From positions 248,001 to 312,000 of the forward strand of contig NZ_JBFRCT010000009.1 in assembly GCF_052113225.1 (NCBI RefSeq): DNA of 64,000 bases, in the 5' to 3' direction. The translations under genes were made by a program, and so were the position numbers. This DNA is from Pristimantibacillus sp052113225. GTDB lineage: Bacteria > Bacillota > Bacilli > Paenibacillales > Paenibacillaceae. Position 1 is the stretch's first letter. Each line of letters begins with the position of its first letter. The notes below the pieces were generated by a model. That model had not been told where the DNA came from, did not search any database, and worked only from the letters and a program-made list of their open reading frames with translations. This document shows positions 23,953-33,424 of the stretch, piece after piece.

Positions 23953-24711
23953 ATGCTGGTTGCGGAACGGTATGAAGCGATAGTTCGATTGGTTAATGAG
24001 CGGGGCAGTATTCGGGTATCGGAGCTGAGCGAGCTCTGTCAGGTGACGGAGGAGACCATCCGCCGGGATCTTGACCGTTTAGAGCAAGCTGGACGTCTGC
24101 GCCGTTCTCATGGCGGAGCAGTAAGCGTAAAAGATACTCAACCGGAGACTCCGGTTGCAGAACGGGAAATTATGCATGCGGATGAGAAAAGACGTATTGC
24201 TGAGGAAGCGGTCAAGCTGATTAAGCCTAATGACCGGATTTTGCTGGATGCCAGCTCAACAGCTTGGTATATGGCATCGATTCTGCCAGATATTCCGCTC
24301 ACCGTATTGACCAATTCGATAAAAGTTGCCATTGCGCTGAGCAGTAAAGAGAAGATCGAAGTGATCTCGACCGGCGGCATTCTTGCTTCGCGATCTTTAT
24401 CTTATGTTGGACCGCTTGCTGAACGGTCACTTGAATCCTATCATGTGAACAAGCTGTTTTTATCCTGCAAGGGTGTGCATTTGGAGCGCGGCATTAGTGA
24501 ATCTAATGAGCTTCAGGCACGCATTAAACACAAAATGCTCGGCATTGCGGAACAAGTTATTCTGCTGGCGGATTCCAGCAAGTTTGGCGTTCAAGCTTTT
24601 ACACATGTAGGTGACTTGGCAGAGGTTAATGCCATCATCACAGATCGCCGTCTTCCACAGGATGCGATTTCTCAATTATCTGAGCGTTCCATAACGGTTA
24701 CGTTAGTTTAA
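23953..24711 (+). CDS. DeoR/GlpR family transcriptional regulator
   Basis: A 252-residue repressor-type regulator: an N-terminal helix-turn-helix (RVSELSELCQVTEETIRRDLDRL, residues about 20-42), then RRSHGGAV and a DeoR C-terminal sensor domain with LLDASSTAWYMA and LADSSKFG. The effector is usually a phosphorylated sugar or polyol. It precedes lutABC by 28 bp in the same direction. In Bacillus the lut operon is controlled by the GntR-type LutR, so a DeoR controller is a different arrangement, and the true inducer may be a sugar whose breakdown yields lactate. Confidence 0.85.
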   Translation: MLVAERYEAIVRLVNERGSIRVSELSELCQVTEETIRRDLDRLEQAGRLRRSHGGAVSVKDTQPETPVAEREIMHADEKRRIAEEAVKLIKPNDRILLDASSTAWYMASILPDIPLTVLTNSIKVAIALSSKEKIEVISTGGILASRSLSYVGPLAERSLESYHVNKLFLSCKGVHLERGISESNELQARIKHKMLGIAEQVILLADSSKFGVQAFTHVGDLAEVNAIITDRRLPQDAISQLSERSITVTLV

Positions 24712-24739
24712 CGAATTGATACGTTTGTGAGGTGGCGAG

Positions 24740-25468
24740 GTGAAGGTTTCATTATTTATCACCTGTCTTAGCGATACATTATATCCCCGCGTAGGGGAAG
24801 CCATGGTTAAATTGCTGGCTCGGTACGGAATACAGCTGCATTTTCCAACTGTTCAAACTTGCTGCGGTCAGCCGGCCTTCAATAGCGGCTATTGGAAGGA
24901 AGCACGGGAGACCGCCAAGACGATTCTTGACGCTTTCGAAGATAGTGATTTTGTTATTTCCCCTTCGGGCTCTTGTACAGGCATGATTCATCATTATCCG
25001 AAGCTGTTCGAAGCGGACTCGCATATGCATGCACGAGCTGTTAAGCTGCAGAGCAAATCATACGAATTTACACAGTTTCTCGTTCAGGTGCTTGGTGTTA
25101 AAGATCTAGGCGCCGTTTTTCCACATAAAGTCACCTATCATCCTTCCTGCCACGGCAGCAGGCTGCTTGGTGTGAAAGAAGAGCCTTTGGAGCTTATGCG
25201 TAATGTTGTGGGGCTTGAACTCGTTCCACTCCCATTCGCGGAGGATTGCTGCGGCTTTGGTGGGACCTTTGCTGTTAAGATGGCGGATATTTCAGGTGCG
25301 ATGGTAACGGAGAAGGTTGATCATGTACTGGAGACGGAAGCCGAAGTGTTAGTTGGGCTCGATCTGGCCTGTCTGATGAACATTGCAGGTAACCTCAGGT
25401 ACCGTAATCAGCCTGTGAAGGTGATGCATTTGGCGGAGCTGTTGTATGAAGGGGTGAAGCAGGCATGA
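24740..25468 (+). CDS. lutA: Lactate utilization protein A (Fe-S oxidoreductase subunit)
   Basis: A 242-residue protein with two CCG domains: TCLSD...QTCCGQPAFNSGY at the N-terminus and YHPSCHGSR...EDCCGFGGTFAVK in the second half. These bind Fe-S clusters in LutA/GlcF-type subunits. With LutB and LutC it forms an L-lactate oxidation system feeding pyruvate and the respiratory chain. The GTG start 24740 has GAGG seven bases upstream. Its stop overlaps the lutB ATG (ATGA). Confidence 0.92.
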   Translation: MKVSLFITCLSDTLYPRVGEAMVKLLARYGIQLHFPTVQTCCGQPAFNSGYWKEARETAKTILDAFEDSDFVISPSGSCTGMIHHYPKLFEADSHMHARAVKLQSKSYEFTQFLVQVLGVKDLGAVFPHKVTYHPSCHGSRLLGVKEEPLELMRNVVGLELVPLPFAEDCCGFGGTFAVKMADISGAMVTEKVDHVLETEAEVLVGLDLACLMNIAGNLRYRNQPVKVMHLAELLYEGVKQA

Positions 25469-26979
25469 GTACGGCTGGAGCAGCATCCACAGTGAAAGAA
25501 CGCGCCGATCTGGCGCTGAACGATGAGTTCTTACGCAAAGCCGTTAAGTTTACAACGGAGCGGCTTCGTAATGGTAAGAAGCAAGCATCTGATGAACATG
25601 GCAATTGGGATGACTGGCGGGAGCGCGGCCGGCAAATCCGGCTGCACACGATTGCGCATCTCGATTATTATTTGAATCTATTTGCGGATCAGGCACGGGC
25701 AAATGGCGTGCATGTACATTTTGCCGAGACATCGGCAGAAGCAGTGAAGCTGTCGCTTGAGATTGCGCAGCGTAAGCAAGCGAAGTCGGTTGTAAAGTCG
25801 AAATCAATGGTAACCGAAGAGCTGCATCTCAATCATGAGCTTGAGTCCATTGGTGTTGAGGCAATTGAGACTGATCTTGGTGAATATATTATCCAGCTTG
25901 CCGGGGAGACGCCGTCTCATATTATTATTCCTGCGATTCATAAGAATCGGTACCAGGTAGCTGATCTGTTGTCTAAAGAGGCGGGCGAGACACTCGCACC
26001 GGACACATCCATTCTAGCTGGCTTTGTTCGGAAGAAGCTTCGCGAGAAGTTTCTTGAAGCTGATATCGGCATGACGGGCTGTAATTTCGCCATTGCCGAG
26101 ACGGGCTCTATGGTTCTGTTCGAGAACGAAGGCAACGCACGAATGGTGACGACGGTTCCGAAGACGCAAATTACGTTGATGGGGATGGAGCGGATTATTC
26201 CGTCCTGGTCTGATCTGGAAGTGATGGCTACGCTGCTGCCACGTTCTGCGACAGGGCAAAAGCTAACAGTCTATATGTCTGGTATTACCGGGCCGCGGCG
26301 TGACGTTGATGCGGACGGTCCTGATGAGATGCATATCATTATTGTTGATAATGGACGTTCTTTGCAGCTTGGGGACCCTGAATTCCAGGAATTATTGAAT
26401 TGTATTCGATGCGGTGCTTGTCTGAATGCATGTCCGGTTTATCGTCATATTGGCGGGCATGCTTATGGTGGTACTTATAGTGGTCCGATTGGTGCGGTGC
26501 TGACACCTGCGCTTAACAAAAATGTGGGCGAATGGGATGATATTGCGAATGCATCCAGTCTATGTGGAGCTTGTTACGAGGCCTGTCCGGTCAAAATACC
26601 TCTGCATGAAATGCTCATCTATTTGCGCCGGAGAAAACTGGAGCAAGGCCATGGCAATGCGGCGGAGTCGCTTGGCATGAAAGGCTTTGCTGCCGTCATG
26701 GGCAGTGCAAAGCGTTATTCAACCATTGTGAAGCTTGGAAAGCTGGGTCAAAAGCTTGTCGTCAGGGACGGTGGGATCCGCCTCAAGATTGGGCCGCTAA
26801 AAGGCTGGAATACGTACCGTGTTACACCAAGCCTGCCTAAGAAGTCATTCCGCGACCAATGGGGAACGCTGGAGCAGGAGCTGCGCCATGGGCTGCAGGA
26901 GTTAGATCCTGCTGTAAAAAGCCGGATGGAAGCGATTATGCGGGATAGAGACAGCGGGGGAGGCAACGGACATGGCTAA
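25465..26979 (+). CDS. lutB: Lactate utilization protein B (iron-sulfur protein)
   Basis: A 504-residue protein. An LUD domain (residues about 70-300, with NEGNARMVTTVPKTQI) is followed by two ferredoxin-type motifs, CIRCGACLNACPVYRH and LCGACYEACPVKIP, each able to hold a 4Fe-4S cluster. The C-terminal tail is helical and basic. Length agrees with LutB/YkgF. The start overlaps lutA by four bases and the end overlaps lutC by eight, so the three subunits are translationally coupled. Confidence 0.93.
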   Translation: MSTAGAASTVKERADLALNDEFLRKAVKFTTERLRNGKKQASDEHGNWDDWRERGRQIRLHTIAHLDYYLNLFADQARANGVHVHFAETSAEAVKLSLEIAQRKQAKSVVKSKSMVTEELHLNHELESIGVEAIETDLGEYIIQLAGETPSHIIIPAIHKNRYQVADLLSKEAGETLAPDTSILAGFVRKKLREKFLEADIGMTGCNFAIAETGSMVLFENEGNARMVTTVPKTQITLMGMERIIPSWSDLEVMATLLPRSATGQKLTVYMSGITGPRRDVDADGPDEMHIIIVDNGRSLQLGDPEFQELLNCIRCGACLNACPVYRHIGGHAYGGTYSGPIGAVLTPALNKNVGEWDDIANASSLCGACYEACPVKIPLHEMLIYLRRRKLEQGHGNAAESLGMKGFAAVMGSAKRYSTIVKLGKLGQKLVVRDGGIRLKIGPLKGWNTYRVTPSLPKKSFRDQWGTLEQELRHGLQELDPAVKSRMEAIMRDRDSGGGNGHG

Positions 26980-27712
26980 TCAGGCAGAATCACATGATGA
27001 GTGGCTGAAGCAGCTGGCGGAGGATTCCAAGCGAAAGCAGGAATCGTTCATGAACGGGATCGCTCAGAAGCTGAGACGTCCGCGAGTAATGGAAGCGCCG
27101 AAGCATCCATTCCGGGGGGCGCCTGATTTCTGGCAAAGCTTCGAGTGGCCGCTTGAAGAACGAATGGATCGGTTCGAGGAGAACTTTAAGAGCGCTGGCG
27201 GACATGTGGCTAGACTGGCGGATATGGATGCTGCAAAGCAGTTTATTGCGGAGAAAGCTGCAGCCTTAAGCGCACGGTATGTCATTCGGCAAAATCAGCC
27301 GGAGCTTAATGAATTGGGGCTAGAGGAAGCACTTCAAGGCGCAGGAGCTTCGGTTCGGGTATGGAACAGTGACGCAGATGAGAACTGGAAAGCGCGTGCA
27401 GCGGAAGCCGATTTCGGGGTTGTGGTGGCAGATTATGCGGCAGCCTATACAGGTTCTGTGACGGTATTGTCCTCGAAGGATAAAGGCCGTTCAGTCAGTC
27501 TTTTGCCAACCGTTATGTTTGTGCTTATTCCGCTGGAGCGGCTGAAGACAAGGCTTGGCGAGATTTTGATTCATTTTGATGAAGCGGGCCGCGAGCAGCT
27601 GCCAGCGGGTATCCACTTTATTTCCGGCCCAAGCCGCTCAGCTGATATCGAGAATGATCTTACGATTGGCGTTCATGGTCCCGGTGTGGTTTATGCTTTG
27701 CTGATTGGATAG
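26972..27712 (+). CDS. lutC: Lactate utilization protein C
   Basis: A 246-residue LUD-domain protein with DFGVVVADYAAAYTGSVTVL and the C-terminal PSRSADIENDLTIGVHGPG signature. In B. subtilis LutC acts with LutA and LutB in L-lactate oxidation and growth under biofilm conditions. It carries no Cys cluster motif, as expected. The N-terminal 60 residues are highly charged. It is the last gene of the unit and is followed by a strong terminator. Confidence 0.92.
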   Translation: MANQAESHDEWLKQLAEDSKRKQESFMNGIAQKLRRPRVMEAPKHPFRGAPDFWQSFEWPLEERMDRFEENFKSAGGHVARLADMDAAKQFIAEKAAALSARYVIRQNQPELNELGLEEALQGAGASVRVWNSDADENWKARAAEADFGVVVADYAAAYTGSVTVLSSKDKGRSVSLLPTVMFVLIPLERLKTRLGEILIHFDEAGREQLPAGIHFISGPSRSADIENDLTIGVHGPGVVYALLIG

Positions 27713-27731
27713 TTGGATAGTTACGCGAGTG

Positions 27732-27790
27732 AAGCTCGCATGTTTGGATTGGCGTTTGCAACGCCGGACTGAGCATGCGAGCTTTTTTAT
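27732..27790 (+). terminator. Terminator after lutC
   Basis: AGCTCGCATG (27733-27742) pairs with CATGCGAGCT (27774-27783); an inner GGCGT/ACGCC stem is present; TTTTTTAT follows. Confidence 0.88.
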
Positions 27791-27884
27791 TTGCAGTTGG
27801 GTGTAAGGAGAAGAATTAGCAGGAGTATGACAGGAAGCCTCGAATTCTTTTAGAAAATAATTCCTTCTATAAGGAGAGCTGCAT

Positions 27885-28469
27885 GTGTCCAAAAAGCCAG
27901 ATTTAGTGCTTGATGTGGCAGGAGTTATCGCTGCTAATTTTTCTCCGCAGTTTTGGCAGGAGCTTACGTCACGATATGAAATTCCATACGAGAAGCTTGT
28001 TCATTTTAAACAGCAAATTCGTGTGAAATTATGGATGGGCACTATTTCGGAAGATGAGTTTTGGAATGAGCTTACTTCAAACTTCCCTACAATCGACAAA
28101 GTTGATGCACGGCAGTCACTGCTATCACAAATTACTCCCTTGCCAGCAGCTAATGAGATCCCGCGCTGGAGCAAGTATGCGAACATTCATCTGCTCAGCA
28201 ATCATAGAGTGGAGTGGATAGAGCATATTGTAACGCCTCTAAAGCCTTATCTGCGAAGTGTAACGATTTCCAGTGCTGCCGGCTGCTGCAAGCCGGACGC
28301 TGCGATCTATACCCTGGTGGAACAGCATTGTGAGCAACAAGGATTCATTCTGTTTGTGGATGATCAGACCAAAAACTTCTATGATCCTGTCTTGCGCGGG
28401 TGGACAACTCTGCTTGCGGATGAACAAGGCGACTGGGTCAAGCAGGTTAATAGGTATCTTAGGGCATAA
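27885..28469 (+). CDS. HAD-like hydrolase family protein
   Basis: A 194-residue protein that looks like a HAD subfamily IA member: motif I LVLDVAGVI near residue 10, a helical cap with a conserved Trp-rich segment, motif II IHLLSNH (Ser near 105), a Lys in CCKPDAAIY and motif IV FVDDQTKN. The second Asp of DxD in motif I is Ala, which in other HADs often removes phosphatase activity or marks a variant. GTG 27885 is seven bases after AAGGAGA. It is a lone gene sharing a terminator with the convergent gene. Substrate unknown. Confidence 0.72.
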   Translation: MSKKPDLVLDVAGVIAANFSPQFWQELTSRYEIPYEKLVHFKQQIRVKLWMGTISEDEFWNELTSNFPTIDKVDARQSLLSQITPLPAANEIPRWSKYANIHLLSNHRVEWIEHIVTPLKPYLRSVTISSAAGCCKPDAAIYTLVEQHCEQQGFILFVDDQTKNFYDPVLRGWTTLLADEQGDWVKQVNRYLRA

Positions 28470-28481
28470 CTAAAGCGAAGA

Positions 28482-28514
28482 AAAGCAGCAGGCTCAAGTG
28501 GAGCCTGCTGCTTT
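28482..28514. terminator. Bidirectional terminator between HAD and J-domain genes
   Basis: AAAGCAGCAGGCTC pairs with GAGCCTGCTGCTTT around AAGTG. T-rich sequence lies on both outer sides. Confidence 0.82.
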
Positions 28515-28537
28515 CTATTTGTATTATTTTATTTGCA

Positions 28538-29443
28538 TTATTTTGTTTGAAGGAATTTTTCGATAAACTGAACAGCTTTATCCGTGTTCTTCGAACCTTC
28601 ACGAACACTTGCAATAAAGTTATCCTTGCCTTGAATCGGAATGTTTCCGAGGAGCGAGCTGCCGGAAATTTTAACGCCGTAAGTGTGTTCATCAGGAACA
28701 TCTTCGGTCTTCTGTTTGTAGCTGTCTTCTGGCTTAAGCAGATCAGAGATGCCTGCTATGGAGTCCAGATTCATAAAGGCACCTTGCGGTCCAACCCAGT
28801 TAAAGGCAGCGGTATCTGTAATATAGATGTCAGGGCGCTCCGTAGCTAGAACAACCATCGCTTTTTGCTGAGAGGCAATGTCCATTTGATCCTTGGCATC
28901 AAGCGGAACATACGTAAAGTTAACTTTAAAGCGCTTAAATTCCGGGAATTGCTCAAGAAGTGCAGCTTCGATATCTTTCTCGGTCGTTTGTTTGCCGCTT
29001 GCGTCGCTCATATAGTACTCGCCCAAATACATAATGGACAGGTCTACCGGAGGAAGCTTGGCCAGACGCTCTTGCTCAGCCCGATGGTCTATAAAGCTGT
29101 TAATGCCTACAATAACAAGAATAAGAGCGATGATGCCGCCAAGAACGTGAAACTTGTAATAGCGCCAGAAGTGATCTACTTTTTCCGCAGAGCCGGCCAT
29201 TTTTTTGTACTTTCCATATTCCTGCTGGTTGAAATCTTCGCTTGCTTTACGGTTCTCCTCATTCAAGATATACCGGTAAGCACGTGTTACTTCCTCGAAA
29301 TCAGCTTGGTCTGTACCGCTCGGATTTTCTCTTTGTCTAGAGCGAGATTGACGCATTAAGGTGGTGTACCTCTTATCGACCTCTTCTTTCGAAGCATTGT
29401 CCGGGAGACCCATCTTTTCGTAGGCTCGTTTCAGTTCGTCCAT
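28538..29443 (-). CDS. Membrane protein with degenerate J domain
   Basis: A 301-residue protein. Residues 1-65 look like a J domain (DELKRAYEKMGLPDNASKEEVDKRY and FEEVTRAYRYIL), but the HPD tripeptide needed to stimulate DnaK is missing. One transmembrane segment (about 98-117) leads to a roughly 180-residue C-terminal domain, probably outside the membrane, with DIYITDTAAFNWVG. Function is unknown; the architecture suggests a membrane scaffold rather than a working co-chaperone. ATG 29443 has GAGGTGAG upstream on the minus strand. Confidence 0.72.
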   Translation of the reverse strand: MDELKRAYEKMGLPDNASKEEVDKRYTTLMRQSRSRQRENPSGTDQADFEEVTRAYRYILNEENRKASEDFNQQEYGKYKKMAGSAEKVDHFWRYYKFHVLGGIIALILVIVGINSFIDHRAEQERLAKLPPVDLSIMYLGEYYMSDASGKQTTEKDIEAALLEQFPEFKRFKVNFTYVPLDAKDQMDIASQQKAMVVLATERPDIYITDTAAFNWVGPQGAFMNLDSIAGISDLLKPEDSYKQKTEDVPDEHTYGVKISGSSLLGNIPIQGKDNFIASVREGSKNTDKAVQFIEKFLQTK

Positions 29444-29659
29444 GGAGTTACTCTCACCTCAGTTAGTAGTAGAAAAACTCAAAAAAAGAATAGCTACTCT
29501 CTAGTATACGGATTTGTTTAGAAGATTTCCATTCCTCCATCTGGGAGTCAATCGGGCTACAAATTATGACGACCTATGGTATGATAGGAAAAAGTGCGAA
29601 TGGGCTTGGACTAAACCGTCAATACATAGATTAAGAGCAATGTTATCGGGGGAAATTTT

Positions 29660-30892
29660 ATGTTGAGAGGCAAAACAATTTTACTAGGTATTACCGGCGG
29701 AATCGCGGCCTATAAAGGAGCGGCGCTCTGCAGCAAGCTTGTGCAGGCAGGGGCTGAGGTCCACGTCATCATGACGGAATCGGCAACTAAATTTATCACA
29801 CCGCTGACGCTGCAGACGTTATCCCGTCATCCGGTGCATATCGATACGTTTGATGAGAATGACCCTTCAGTTGTTTCTCACATTGATCTAGCGGATCGTG
29901 CCGACCTGATCGTTGTTGCACCTGCTACGGCTAATATGATTGGGAAAATGGCTAACGGACTAGCGGATGATATGCTCAGCACAACGCTTCTTGCTGCAAC
30001 CAGCCCGATTTTAGTTGCACCTGCGATGAATGTGCATATGTACGAGCATCCTGCGGTTGTTCGTAATTTGGAGCTGCTCGCTTCACGCGGTGTGATGTTT
30101 GTGGAGCCGGGTACTGGTCAGCTTGCATGCGGCTATGTGGCGAAAGGACGTCTCGCGGAGCCGGAGGATATTGTGATCGCGGTTCATTCCTTGCTGAGGG
30201 CGAAGGAGAACGGTCAGCTTGCCGGCAAGCGTGTGCTTGTGACGGCGGGGGGTACGGTGGAGCGGCTTGACCCGGTCCGGTATTTAACGAATGATTCTTC
30301 TGGGAAAATGGGCTTTGCCATTGCAGAAGCGGCCAAAGTCATGGGAGCAGAGGTTACGGTTATTGCGGGAAGAACGTCCGTAGATGCTCCTGCAGGCGTT
30401 ACGGTTGTCCGAGTGGAATCGGCACAGCAGATGCTTGATGCCGTGCTTGAACGCTTCGATCAATCTGACATTGTCGTCAAATCGGCAGCGGTTGCGGATT
30501 ATCGGCCAGTGACAACACACGGCCAGAAAATCAAGAAATCTGGCGAAACACTAACCCTAGAGCTGGAGAAAACAACAGATATCCTGCAAACCTTAGGCGG
30601 GCGGAAGAAGCATCAGTTTCTGATCGGATTTGCTGCTGAAACCGAGCAGTTGGAGAAATATGCGATGGATAAGCTGACTCGCAAAAATTGCGATCTGATT
30701 GTAGGTAATGATGTCAGTCAGGACGGAGCAGGCTTTAACGGCGACACGAATATCGTGCAGCTGTTCGGTCCAAGCGGCTTGATCGAAGCAATGCCGATGT
30801 TATCCAAGCGTGAGACGGCGCAGCGGATTCTGGCGATTGCAGCGCAGCGGATAGCGGAGGGAACGGCCAATAACGGAGGTCGGGGCGAATGA
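29660..30892 (+). CDS. coaBC: CoaBC, phosphopantothenoylcysteine synthetase/decarboxylase
   Basis: A 410-residue bifunctional enzyme of coenzyme A synthesis. The N-terminal flavin decarboxylase (CoaC) shows LLGITGGIAAYK and APAMNVHMY (catalytic Asn), with GQLACGYVAKGRL containing the active Cys. The C-terminal synthetase (CoaB) begins at VLVTAGGTVERLDPVR and includes KSAAVADYRP and KIKK. ATG 29660 follows GGGGGAAATTTT. It overlaps priA by four bases. Normally it follows rpoZ directly; here a DeoR-lut-HAD-J block lies between. Confidence 0.95.
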   Translation: MLRGKTILLGITGGIAAYKGAALCSKLVQAGAEVHVIMTESATKFITPLTLQTLSRHPVHIDTFDENDPSVVSHIDLADRADLIVVAPATANMIGKMANGLADDMLSTTLLAATSPILVAPAMNVHMYEHPAVVRNLELLASRGVMFVEPGTGQLACGYVAKGRLAEPEDIVIAVHSLLRAKENGQLAGKRVLVTAGGTVERLDPVRYLTNDSSGKMGFAIAEAAKVMGAEVTVIAGRTSVDAPAGVTVVRVESAQQMLDAVLERFDQSDIVVKSAAVADYRPVTTHGQKIKKSGETLTLELEKTTDILQTLGGRKKHQFLIGFAAETEQLEKYAMDKLTRKNCDLIVGNDVSQDGAGFNGDTNIVQLFGPSGLIEAMPMLSKRETAQRILAIAAQRIAEGTANNGGRGE

Positions 30893-33390
30893 TTGCCAAA
30901 GTCATTGTCGACGTGCCGAGCCGCCAGACGGATCGGCCGTTTGATTATGAAGTACCCAAAGACTTGGAGAGCTGGGTTGAGGTTGGCAGCCGGGTAGGCG
31001 TGCCGTTCGGTGGAAGAGTGCTGCAGGGGTTTGTCATTGAGCTCGCGGAAACAGCGGATATCGACCCGAAACGGCTGAAGCCGATATCAGAGCTGCTTGA
31101 TCCTATGCCTCCTTTACTGCCTGATCTAATTGAGCTTGCCAAATGGATGAGTGATAAATATTGCTGCTCCTGGACGACTGCACTTCAGGCAATGATACCA
31201 GCGGCGCTGAAGGGGAAAGCTGAACGCTACATCAGCTTGAACGATGATCCTGAATTCTCGGCAGAGGAGTATGGCCTCACGGCACTGCTGCCGGAGGATA
31301 TGATGGATTGGATCGCAAAGCAGAAGCAGGTGAAGCTCGAGACATTGCAGCAGCGTTTTCCGGATTATGCATCAGCCATCAAGGAAGCACTCCGTGAAGG
31401 TCTGCTCTTAGAGCAGACTTCTATAAGAGATAGACTTGCCATTCGCAAGGTGCTGACGGTGTTCCCGCCAGAAGACGAAGCTGCGGCACGTGAAGCCCTG
31501 CAGTCTTTCCCGGCACGGGCAGGCAAACAGCGTGAGCTGCTTTCCTTCATGCTGGAGCGGGGCGAGGCCATGCCGCTGCAGGCCATGCTCGCTGAAGCCG
31601 GCGGATCGCCTGCTAGTGTCCGTGCGCTCGTCGACAAAGGACTGCTCGGAATGCATGAAGTCGAGCAGGAGCGCGATCCTTACGCAGGACGAAACTTCCA
31701 GCGGACTGAACCGCTGCCGCTGATGCCAGGTCAGCAGACCGTGTATGAACGGATAGCTGCCACGGTGAGCCGCGGCGAATCGCAGGCTTTGCTCCTGCAC
31801 GGGGTTACGGGCAGCGGCAAAACTGAGGTCTATATGCAGTCGATTCAGCATTGCTTAGAATTAGGCAAGCAAGCGATCGTGCTTGTCCCGGAAATTTCGC
31901 TGACGCCGCAGATGGTCGAACGCTTCAAAGGCCGCTTCGGCGATGCTGTAGCCGTGCTGCACAGCCGGCTGTCAAACGGCGAGCGTTATGATGAATGGCG
32001 CAAGATCCGCAGCCGGCGCGTGGAGGTTGCGATTGGCGCACGCTCAGCGATATTCGCACCGTTCGAGCGAATCGGGCTCATCATTATCGATGAGGAGCAT
32101 GAATCCTCGTATAAGCAGGAAGAGAGCCCGAAATACCATGCACGTGATGTGGCTGTACGTCGCGCTAGGCAGCATGGCGCAGCCGTAGTGCTAGGTTCAG
32201 CGACTCCGTCACTGGAGTCGTTCGCAGCTGCCAGCCGTCAGCCGGCGCCAGGTAAGGAATCGGCTCTTCTGCCGATGCCCGAACGGGTTGGCAGCCGTCC
32301 GATGCCGCCCGTTCAAGTGATCGACATGCGCTCCGAGCTGCAAGACGGCAACCGCTCGATGTTCAGCAGACGGCTTCATGCCGCACTCATTGAGCGGCTG
32401 GAGCGCGGAGAACAGTCGGTGCTGCTCCTCAATCGGCGCGGCTACTCGACGTTTGTAATGTGTCGTTCCTGCGGGTATACGGCAGCTTGTCCACATTGTG
32501 ATATTTCGCTGACGTATCATCAGAAATCGCGGGCGCTTCGCTGCCATTATTGCGGTCATGCAGAGCTTGCACCAAAGGAATGTCCTTCCTGCAGCAGCGA
32601 GCATATCCGTTATTTCGGTACAGGCACACAGCGGGTAGAGGAGGAGCTGGCAAAGCTGTTCCCCGGGATCCGCGTCATACGGATGGATGTGGATACGACA
32701 ACCGAGAAGCATTCCCATGAGAAGCTGCTTAAGCAATTTGGTGAGCGGAAAGCGGATGTGCTGCTAGGGACGCAAATGGTTGCCAAAGGTCTGGATTTCC
32801 CGTTTGTCACGCTTGTAGGCGTCATTGCTGCGGATACGTCACTTAATTTGCCGGATTTCCGTTCGGCGGAGCGGACATTCCAGCTGCTCACACAAGTAGC
32901 AGGGCGAGCAGGGCGTCATCATTTGCCGGGAGAGGTTGTCATCCAGACTTACTCCCCTGAGCATTATGCGATCGTAACCGCTCAGCAGCATGACTATGCT
33001 GCATTCGTGCGGGAGGAGCTGAAACATCGCGGAGTTATGGGCTATCCGCCGTTTTGCAGGCTGGTTCTTGTGACGATGTCGCATGAGCAGCTGCCACTTC
33101 TGTCATCGGTCAGTGAGCAGTTTGCCGAGCGTCTCCGCGGGCTGGCTGCTGATGAGGGAGTTCTTGGTCCGCTTGAAGGCGGTTTGCCGAGGGCTATGGA
33201 TATTCTTGGTCCTGTCGCTTCACCAATTTCTAGAATGAAAGATCGCTACCGTTTTCAATGTGTGATAAAATATCGTGGAAACATCGACGTACCGGCGCTG
33301 CTTAGGCAAGCGATGGCCCCTTTTATAGAGGGCTCACCGCTCAAGCTGGTGCAGTTTAGTATCGACGTCGATCCGCAAGTCATTTTATAA
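30889..33390 (+). CDS. priA: PriA, primosomal replication restart helicase
   Basis: An 833-residue SF2 helicase. The N-terminal 3'-DNA-binding domain (residues 1-110) leads to a winged helix, Walker A HGVTGSGKTEV near residue 304, DEEH near 400, and a zinc-binding insert with eight Cys (CRSCGYTAACPHC, then CHYCGH and CPSC) at about 524-570. The C-terminal QVAGRAGRHHLPGEV is motif VI. PriA reloads the replication fork after stalling. It starts within the coaBC stop (ATGA). Confidence 0.95.
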   Translation: MIAKVIVDVPSRQTDRPFDYEVPKDLESWVEVGSRVGVPFGGRVLQGFVIELAETADIDPKRLKPISELLDPMPPLLPDLIELAKWMSDKYCCSWTTALQAMIPAALKGKAERYISLNDDPEFSAEEYGLTALLPEDMMDWIAKQKQVKLETLQQRFPDYASAIKEALREGLLLEQTSIRDRLAIRKVLTVFPPEDEAAAREALQSFPARAGKQRELLSFMLERGEAMPLQAMLAEAGGSPASVRALVDKGLLGMHEVEQERDPYAGRNFQRTEPLPLMPGQQTVYERIAATVSRGESQALLLHGVTGSGKTEVYMQSIQHCLELGKQAIVLVPEISLTPQMVERFKGRFGDAVAVLHSRLSNGERYDEWRKIRSRRVEVAIGARSAIFAPFERIGLIIIDEEHESSYKQEESPKYHARDVAVRRARQHGAAVVLGSATPSLESFAAASRQPAPGKESALLPMPERVGSRPMPPVQVIDMRSELQDGNRSMFSRRLHAALIERLERGEQSVLLLNRRGYSTFVMCRSCGYTAACPHCDISLTYHQKSRALRCHYCGHAELAPKECPSCSSEHIRYFGTGTQRVEEELAKLFPGIRVIRMDVDTTTEKHSHEKLLKQFGERKADVLLGTQMVAKGLDFPFVTLVGVIAADTSLNLPDFRSAERTFQLLTQVAGRAGRHHLPGEVVIQTYSPEHYAIVTAQQHDYAAFVREELKHRGVMGYPPFCRLVLVTMSHEQLPLLSSVSEQFAERLRGLAADEGVLGPLEGGLPRAMDILGPVASPISRMKDRYRFQCVIKYRGNIDVPALLRQAMAPFIEGSPLKLVQFSIDVDPQVIL

Positions 33391-33424
33391 AATAGATAAC
33401 GATCGTAAAGGAAGGTATTAGGCG

